Shown here one piece after another: positions 26,974 through 32,362 of a DNA stretch of 32,362 nucleotides. Position numbers and translations under genes: made by a program. The stretch is taken from contig CAJOIG010000006.1 of the NCBI GenBank assembly GCA_905234575.1, positions 1 through 32,362 of the forward strand, read 5' to 3'. Within the stretch, counting starts at the first letter, position 1. Each line of letters starts with the position of its first letter. This DNA comes from an uncultured Oscillospiraceae bacterium. GTDB taxonomy: Bacteria > Bacillota > Clostridia > Oscillospirales > Oscillospiraceae. Below the pieces are notes generated by a model that worked only from the letters and a program-made list of their open reading frames with translations, was not told the origin of the DNA and ran no database searches.

Positions 26974-28185
26974 TCATGTCCGGTCACGCCGACGGTACAG
27001 GCTCTGGATCCCCAGCACGGAAAACGCCGCGCACAGCGCGAAGAACAGGTACGCCGGGACGTAGCTCCCGCCAAAGCGGTCCGCCAGAAGCCCCGGCAGC
27101 GTGGAGAACAGCAGGCCGCCCGCAGCATAGCCCACCTGGAAGCGGCGGACGGCGGCGTCATAGGTCTCCGGCGTGCTCAGGTCCCCGGCCCAGGTCGTGA
27201 TCCCGACGGTCCCGAGGGCGAGGCCCGGACCGTACAGCGCCATGGCGAGCAGGAGCAGCGTGGTGCTCCCCGCGGTGAAACAGCTCAGCAGCAGCCCCGC
27301 CAGGAGCAGAACGCCGAACAGCCAGTTCGTCCGCACCGGTCCGAGGCGTTCCTCCAGCACGCCGTAGGCGGACTTGCCCAGCATGAGCGTAACGCCGGAA
27401 AATGTGACGGCGAGGGCGGTGGTGTGGGCGGAGAAACCCTCACCCCGGGTCAGGACGGTGATGTGGCTGTACCCGACGCTCGTGAAGGCCCCGACGCAGA
27501 GGAGGATCGGCACGAGCAGCAGCCAGTCCCGCCGCGCGAGCTCCCGGCCGCCCGCCGTAAAGTCCTCGTGATTCACCCGATCCCAGCTCCCGTAGGGCTC
27601 CATGCCCCGGTCCGCCGGGCGGCTGCGGATGAGCAGGACCGCTGCCAGCACGAGCGCCGCGATGAAGAAACCCTCCGCCCGGAAGGCAAAGCGCAGGCCG
27701 CGCGTCTCGATGATCCGCGTCAGAAGCGACGGGATGCCGAGCGTGGACAGCCCCGTCACCGCGGAACAGAGCCCCAGTGCAAGCGTGCGCTTTTCGATGA
27801 ACCACCGCTCCATGAGCATGGCCACGGGAATCATCGTCCCGACGCCGTAGCCGAGGCCGACCACCGCCGCGGCCAGCGCGCAGGCAGGAAAGCCGGACGC
27901 GGCCCCGAACAGGAAAAAGCCCGCCGTCGTCAGAGCACCTGCGATCCCCATGCCCGCGCGCAGGGACAGACGCCGGTAATACGGGCCGGACAGCAGCATC
28001 GACACGAAGCTCGTCAGGCTCCGCACCGTCACAAGCAGGGACGACTGCGCGTTCGTGAAGCCGTTCTGCGCGAGGATATAGGGCTGGAAGATCGTAAAGG
28101 CATTCACGGCGAGGCCGCTCGTGCAGAACAGGATCAGAGCGCCGCCCGCGCATACCGCCCACGCGTAATGGGGTCTGTGCTTCAT
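26974..28185 (-). CDS. MFS transporter
   Basis: Multi-TM protein MKHRPHYAWAVCAGGALILFCTSGLAVNAFTIFQPYIL..., GLGYGVGTMIPVAMLMERWF; RBS GGGAGGG upstream. Confidence 0.9.
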   Translation of the reverse strand: MKHRPHYAWAVCAGGALILFCTSGLAVNAFTIFQPYILAQNGFTNAQSSLLVTVRSLTSFVSMLLSGPYYRRLSLRAGMGIAGALTTAGFFLFGAASGFPACALAAAVVGLGYGVGTMIPVAMLMERWFIEKRTLALGLCSAVTGLSTLGIPSLLTRIIETRGLRFAFRAEGFFIAALVLAAVLLIRSRPADRGMEPYGSWDRVNHEDFTAGGRELARRDWLLLVPILLCVGAFTSVGYSHITVLTRGEGFSAHTTALAVTFSGVTLMLGKSAYGVLEERLGPVRTNWLFGVLLLAGLLLSCFTAGSTTLLLLAMALYGPGLALGTVGITTWAGDLSTPETYDAAVRRFQVGYAAGGLLFSTLPGLLADRFGGSYVPAYLFFALCAAFSVLGIQSLYRRRDRT

Positions 28186-28275
28186 CGTTTTTCCCTCCCC
28201 TGCCCATGTCCGACCGCCTGCGGGCCGGCAATACTCCAGGTCAGATCCTTTTTGCCTCTTTCCGTCTCAAAAAGC

Positions 28276-28310
28276 CAAAACCGGAACCCAGCGCAGCGGT
28301 TCCGGTTTTG
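28276..28310 (-). terminator. Terminator hairpin downstream of tRNA-Leu
   Basis: caaaaccggaacc ... ggttccggttttg perfect 13-bp stem followed on the minus strand by GCTTTTTGAG. Confidence 0.75.
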
Positions 28311-28384
28311 AAAAGGAGGAAGGAGCTTGCGGATGTGCAGCTTTCGCGAAAGCGGAAGCGGAACGGAGCATGCTTCTTCCGACG

Positions 28385-28468
28385 TGGTACCGGCAGCGGG
28401 ACTTGAACCCGCACGCCTTTCGGCAAGGGATTTTAAGTCCCCTGTGTCTGCCATTCCACCATGCCGGC
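28385..28468 (-). tRNA. tRNA-Leu (anticodon UAA), CCA encoded
   Basis: Minus strand GCCGGCATGGTGGAATGGCAGACACAGGGGACTTAAAATCCCTTGCCGAAAGGCGTGCGGGTTCAAGTCCCGCTGCCGGTACCA: acceptor stem GCCGGCA/TGCCGGT, anticodon TAA, variable arm, GGTTCAAGTC T-loop. Confidence 0.96.
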
Positions 28469-28574
28469 GTGATCGGCCGCCGGGACCGTCCCGGCGGTTT
28501 TTTCTAGCTTACACCATCCAAAATCGTTTGACAAGGGGCTTTTGCGCGGCAAACCTGTTAATTAAATGACTAAT

Positions 28575-28603
28575 TTGCATTGTGCTTTCGCGTGTCGTAT
28601 AAT
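28575..28603 (+). promoter_or_regulatory. Candidate sigma-A promoter for recJ
   Basis: TTGCAT (28575-28580) - 17 nt - TATAAT (28598-28603). Confidence 0.7.
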
Positions 28604-28639
28604 AGTTCCAATTAATAAAAATAAGGATAGCATGAAAAA

Positions 28640-30616
28640 ATGAACAGAACGGTATGGACCCTTCCTTCGGTTCGGACCATACCCGAGGAGCTTCTGCGGG
28701 CGGGGTATACCCCTTTGCTGGCTGCTGTGCTGGCCGCCCGCGGCATCGTCACGGCCGAGGCCGCCGCCGAACTGCTGGCGTGCGGTCCCGAGGTATTGAG
28801 CGATCCATTCGCCCTGCGCGACATGGACCGCGCGGCTGCGCGCATCCGTCTGGCCCGGGAGCGGGGCGAGACGGTCGCGGTCTACGGCGACTACGACGCG
28901 GACGGCATCACCGCCGCGTGCCTTCTGACGGAAGTCCTTCGGGCTGCCGGACTGCACACCGAGATCTACATCCCCGACCGCAGCGAGGGCTACGGCGTGA
29001 ACAACGCCGCGGTCGAGCTCCTGCGGGACAGGGGCGTCTCCCTCATCATCACCGTGGACACGGGCATCACCGCCGTGGCGGAGACGGACTACGCCGCCTC
29101 CCTGGGGGTGGACGTGATCATCACGGACCACCACGAGTGCCAGGCGGAGCTTCCCCGGGCGGCCGCCGTGGTGGACCCGAAGCGCCCGGACGACGACGCG
29201 CCGGACCGCTGTCTCGCCGGCGTGGGCGTGGCCTTCAAGCTGGCCTGCGCCCTGTGCGGAGACCCGGAGGCGATCCTCGATCGCTTCGCGGACCTCGTCG
29301 CCATCGGCACCGTGGCGGACGTGATGCCCCTCGTGGGCGAGAACCGCTACATCGTCACCCGCGGCCTCGAAAAGCTGCGGACGGACCCCTGCCCGGGGCT
29401 CGACGCCCTCATCGAGCTGACGAACGTCAACCGCCCGACCCTGAACGCCGCCGCCATCAGCTTCCGGCTGGCCCCCTGCATCAATGCCGCGGGCCGGCTG
29501 TTCCAGGTGGCCCAGTCCTCGAAGCTGCTGCTCGAGCAGGACCCGGCCACCGCCCGGGACCTGGCGGAGGAACTCTGCGGCATCAACCGCACCCGCCGGG
29601 AGCTCGAGGCCGACATCATGGAACAGGCCCGGCAGCTCCTGCGCGGCACGGAGGCGCCCGCCGCGCCCATCGTGCTCGCCCGGGAGGACTGGCACCAGGG
29701 CATCATCGGCATCGCGGCCTCCCGGCTCGTGGACCGCTACCGCACCCCGGTCATCATGATCTCCCTCAAGGGGGACATGGGCAAGGGCTCGGGCCGGAGC
29801 TACGGCGACTTTGACCTCTTCGCCGCGCTGAACGAATGCCGGGATCTGCTCGTCACCTTCGGCGGCCACGCGGAGGCCGCAGGCCTGACCATTGAGCGGA
29901 AAAACATCGACGCCTTCCGCGAGGCGCTGGGCGCGTATTACGCCGCCCATCCGCCCCGCGCGAACCGGACCCTCTGCCCGGACGTGCTCATCGAAGACCC
30001 GTCCTGGCTCTCCCTGCGGAACACCGCGTCCCTCGCGCAGCTCGAGCCCTGCGGCGCCGCGAACCCCCGGCCGCTCTTCTGCATGACGGATACCCGCGTC
30101 GTTTCCATCACCGCCGTCGGCGGCGGCGCCCACACGAAGCTCCAGCTCGGAAAGGGCGGGCAGGTCTTCGACGCCATCTGGTTCGGGCAGGACCCCGACC
30201 GGCTGGACCTCTATCCCGGCTGCACGGCAGACGTCGCCTTTGAGCCGGAGATCAACGAATTCCGCGGCCGCCGGAGCGTCCAGCTCCAGATCAAGGCCAT
30301 GCGCTGGGAGCCCGGCGCCCCCTGGCAGGGCATCCTGGACGGCAGGGACGGACACGGTTACCGCATGAACCGCGCAGAGCTCGGCACCCTGTGGCGCGCC
30401 CTCGAGAAGCTCTGCCCCGCCCGGGTGGAGCTCGGATCCCTCGGCGATCTCGAGCCCCGGCTGCAGCCCGGACAGATCGCCCTGGGCCTGCGGGTGCTCT
30501 CGGAGCTCTCCCTGGCCCGTCTCACCGCGGAGGACGGCGGCGTGACCGTCGAGCTGACCCGCGAAAAGCGCGCGGATCTCTTCACCTCCCCCGCCTGGCA
30601 AAAGCATCATCGCTGA
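28640..30616 (+). CDS. recJ: Single-stranded-DNA-specific exonuclease RecJ
   Basis: YGDYDADGITAACLL, VDVIITDHHECQAELPRAAAVVDPKRP (DHH), VGVAFKLACAL, GRSYGDFDLFAALNECRDLLVTFGGHAEAAGLTI (DHHA1). Confidence 0.97.
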   Translation: MNRTVWTLPSVRTIPEELLRAGYTPLLAAVLAARGIVTAEAAAELLACGPEVLSDPFALRDMDRAAARIRLARERGETVAVYGDYDADGITAACLLTEVLRAAGLHTEIYIPDRSEGYGVNNAAVELLRDRGVSLIITVDTGITAVAETDYAASLGVDVIITDHHECQAELPRAAAVVDPKRPDDDAPDRCLAGVGVAFKLACALCGDPEAILDRFADLVAIGTVADVMPLVGENRYIVTRGLEKLRTDPCPGLDALIELTNVNRPTLNAAAISFRLAPCINAAGRLFQVAQSSKLLLEQDPATARDLAEELCGINRTRRELEADIMEQARQLLRGTEAPAAPIVLAREDWHQGIIGIAASRLVDRYRTPVIMISLKGDMGKGSGRSYGDFDLFAALNECRDLLVTFGGHAEAAGLTIERKNIDAFREALGAYYAAHPPRANRTLCPDVLIEDPSWLSLRNTASLAQLEPCGAANPRPLFCMTDTRVVSITAVGGGAHTKLQLGKGGQVFDAIWFGQDPDRLDLYPGCTADVAFEPEINEFRGRRSVQLQIKAMRWEPGAPWQGILDGRDGHGYRMNRAELGTLWRALEKLCPARVELGSLGDLEPRLQPGQIALGLRVLSELSLARLTAEDGGVTVELTREKRADLFTSPAWQKHHR

Positions 30617-30653
30617 TGCTATTCCTCGATAGAAACAAAATAGGAGCGTCACC

Positions 30654-32362
30654 ATGGCAGATTTCATGCCCGAAGCCGCCTTTGACGAGCTGAAGGCCGT
30701 CATTCTCGAAAACGACCCCCATGCGGACATCACCCGGATCCGCGAGGCCTTCGATTTCGCCGTCACCGCCCACGAGGGGCAAAAGCGCAAGGACGGCTCG
30801 CCCTACGTCACCCACACCATCGCCGCCGCGGCCATCGCCGCGCAGATGGGCCTGGACGACGAGGCCCTCATCGCCGCCCTCCTGCACGACGTGCTGGAGG
30901 ACACAGACGTGACCTACGACGAGCTGGCCGCGAAATTCGGCAAGGAGGCCGCCGACATCGTCGAGGGCGTCACCAAGCTGACCCGCGTGCAGTACAGCAC
31001 CCTGGAGGAGACCCAGATGGAGAACCTCCGCAAGATGCTGCTCGCCATGGCGAAGGACATCCGCGTCATCCTCATCAAGCTGGCGGACCGGCTGCACAAC
31101 ATGCGGACCATGGAATTCCAGTCCCCGGAGAAGCAGCTCTCCAAATCCCGGGAGACCATGGACATCTACGCGCCCATCGCCCACCGGCTGGGCGTCGAGC
31201 AGGTCAAGGACGAGCTGGAGGACCTGGCCCTGTTCTACCTGGACCCCGTGGGGTACCAGGAGATCACGAGCACCCTGGACAAGCGCCACGACATCATGCA
31301 GAAGTTCATCGTGGACATGGAGGCCCGCATCGAGGCCCGCATGGCCCAGGAGGGCATCCGCAGCAAGGTCTACGGTCGGCTGAAGCACCTGTACAGCATC
31401 TACCGCAAGATGTACGCCCAGCACCTTGCCATGGAGGAGATCTTTGACCTCTGCGCCTTCCGGGTGATCGTGGACGACCTCGCGGACTGCTACAACGTCC
31501 TCGGCATCGTGCACGAGATGTTCCGTCCCGTGCCCGGGCGCTTCAAGGACTATATCTCCACCCCGAAGCCCAACGGATACCAGAGCCTGCACACCACCGT
31601 CATCGGCACGGAGGGCATCCCCTTCGAGGTGCAGATCCGCACCTGGCAGATGCACATGACGGCGGAATACGGCGTCGCCGCCCACTGGAAATACAAATCC
31701 GGCCCCGCCGGCGTAAAGGCGGGGGACGAGGAGAAATTCGCCTGGATCCGCCAGCTCCTCGAGAAGCAGCAGGATTCCGACGCCCAGGACTTCTACCACG
31801 ATCTGAAGGTCGATATGTTCGATGACGAGGTCTTCGTCTTCACCCCCAGCGGCGACGTGAAGAGCCTCCCCGCCGGCGGGACCCCCATCGACTTCGCCTA
31901 CGCCATCCACTCCGCCGTGGGCAACCGCATGGTCGGCGCGAAGGTGAACGGTCGCATCGTCCCCATCTCCTACCCCCTGCAGAACGGCGACATCGTGGAG
32001 ATCCTGACCTCCAACGCCTCCACGGGACCGAGCCGCGACTGGCTGAGCATCGCCAAGTCCGGCGAGGCCCGCTCGAAGATCAAGCAGTGGTTCAAAAAAG
32101 AGCGCCGGGAGGAAAACATCCAGCACGGCTCCGCCATGTTCGAGGCAGAGGCCCGGCGCCAGGGCCTCGACATGGACGAGGTGACCGACCCGGACATGCT
32201 CCCCTACATCCTCAAAAGGATGGCCGTCACGGAGCTCGACGACGTATTCGCCTCCATCGGCTACGGCGGCATGACCGCGGCTCACGCCGTCGGCCGCATC
32301 CGGGACGAGGTCATCCGCCGCCGCGCCCCCGCGAAGAAGACAGACCTCGACCGCATCCAGGA
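30654..32362 (+). CDS. relA: Bifunctional (p)ppGpp synthetase/hydrolase (RelA/SpoT), 3' truncated by the window edge
   Basis: HD domain (YVTHTIAAAAIAAQMGLDDEALIAALLHDVLEDTD), synthetase motif RFKDYISTPKPNGYQSLHTTVIG, TGS domain (DEVFVFTPSGDVKSLPAGGTPIDFAYAIHSAVG). Open to the window end, which is why the ORF track omits it. Confidence 0.97.
   Translation, partial: MADFMPEAAFDELKAVILENDPHADITRIREAFDFAVTAHEGQKRKDGSPYVTHTIAAAAIAAQMGLDDEALIAALLHDVLEDTDVTYDELAAKFGKEAADIVEGVTKLTRVQYSTLEETQMENLRKMLLAMAKDIRVILIKLADRLHNMRTMEFQSPEKQLSKSRETMDIYAPIAHRLGVEQVKDELEDLALFYLDPVGYQEITSTLDKRHDIMQKFIVDMEARIEARMAQEGIRSKVYGRLKHLYSIYRKMYAQHLAMEEIFDLCAFRVIVDDLADCYNVLGIVHEMFRPVPGRFKDYISTPKPNGYQSLHTTVIGTEGIPFEVQIRTWQMHMTAEYGVAAHWKYKSGPAGVKAGDEEKFAWIRQLLEKQQDSDAQDFYHDLKVDMFDDEVFVFTPSGDVKSLPAGGTPIDFAYAIHSAVGNRMVGAKVNGRIVPISYPLQNGDIVEILTSNASTGPSRDWLSIAKSGEARSKIKQWFKKERREENIQHGSAMFEAEARRQGLDMDEVTDPDMLPYILKRMAVTELDDVFASIGYGGMTAAHAVGRIRDEVIRRRAPAKKTDLDRIQ

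Noticed and set aside
25194-27200. 668-aa plus-strand ORF with repeat-like sequence antisense to the L,D-transpeptidase
   Set aside because: Its periodicity mirrors the cell-wall-binding repeats on the opposite strand; the minus-strand protein has signal peptide, repeats and catalytic motif.
28341-28356. Perfect palindrome gctttcgcgaaagc near the tRNA
   Set aside because: Short isolated palindrome with no promoter context or repeats elsewhere noticed; possibly chance or part of the tRNA trailer.
28182-28454. 90-aa minus-strand ORF overlapping the tRNA gene
   Set aside because: Overlaps tRNA-Leu and its terminator; no domain signal.
28562-30790. 742-aa minus-strand ORF antisense to recJ
   Set aside because: Shadow ORF typical of GC-rich coding DNA; Gly/Ala/Val/Asp/Arg-rich with no recognisable domain, and opposite a clear recJ.
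30582-32285. 567-aa minus-strand ORF at the right end
   Set aside because: Antisense to an unmistakable RelA/SpoT gene, which the ORF track omits only because it has no stop inside the window.

Overview
GC-rich window, probably from a Bacillota/Oscillospirales-like chromosome (inferred from gene content and style, not tested). Most of it is ordinary chromosomal coding sequence. Left to right: frameshifted MFS gene (-) divergent from a LysR regulator (+); branched-chain amino-acid-type ABC operon (SBP-livH-livM-livG-livF, -); response regulator / histidine kinase / HtrA-like protease operon (-); polar amino-acid ABC operon (SBP-permease-ATPase, +) translationally coupled to a DapF-fold racemase-like gene; WecE/RffA-type aminotransferase (+); an overlooked 54-codon Cys-rich ORF, a DUF2804 gene and adenine deaminase (-); divergent secreted beta-helix protein (-) and 5'-nucleotidase (+), each with a single frameshift; SAM methyltransferase (-); a three-gene operon of exported proteins: GDSL lipoprotein, DUF4358-like lipoprotein and an SBP that looks circularly permuted (+); L,D-transpeptidase with cell-wall-binding repeats (-); MFS transporter (-); tRNA-Leu(UAA) (-); recJ and a 3'-truncated bifunctional (p)ppGpp synthetase gene (+). 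No CRISPR array, mobile element, phage module or recognisable defence system was seen. The most interesting signals are the apparently circularly permuted substrate-binding protein (24343-25134), the two-Cys racemase coupled to an amino-acid ABC transporter, an AT-rich 13-mer repeated three times around and within adenine deaminase, the small Cys-rich ORF, and hairpins placed between the SBP gene and first permease gene in two independent ABC operons.
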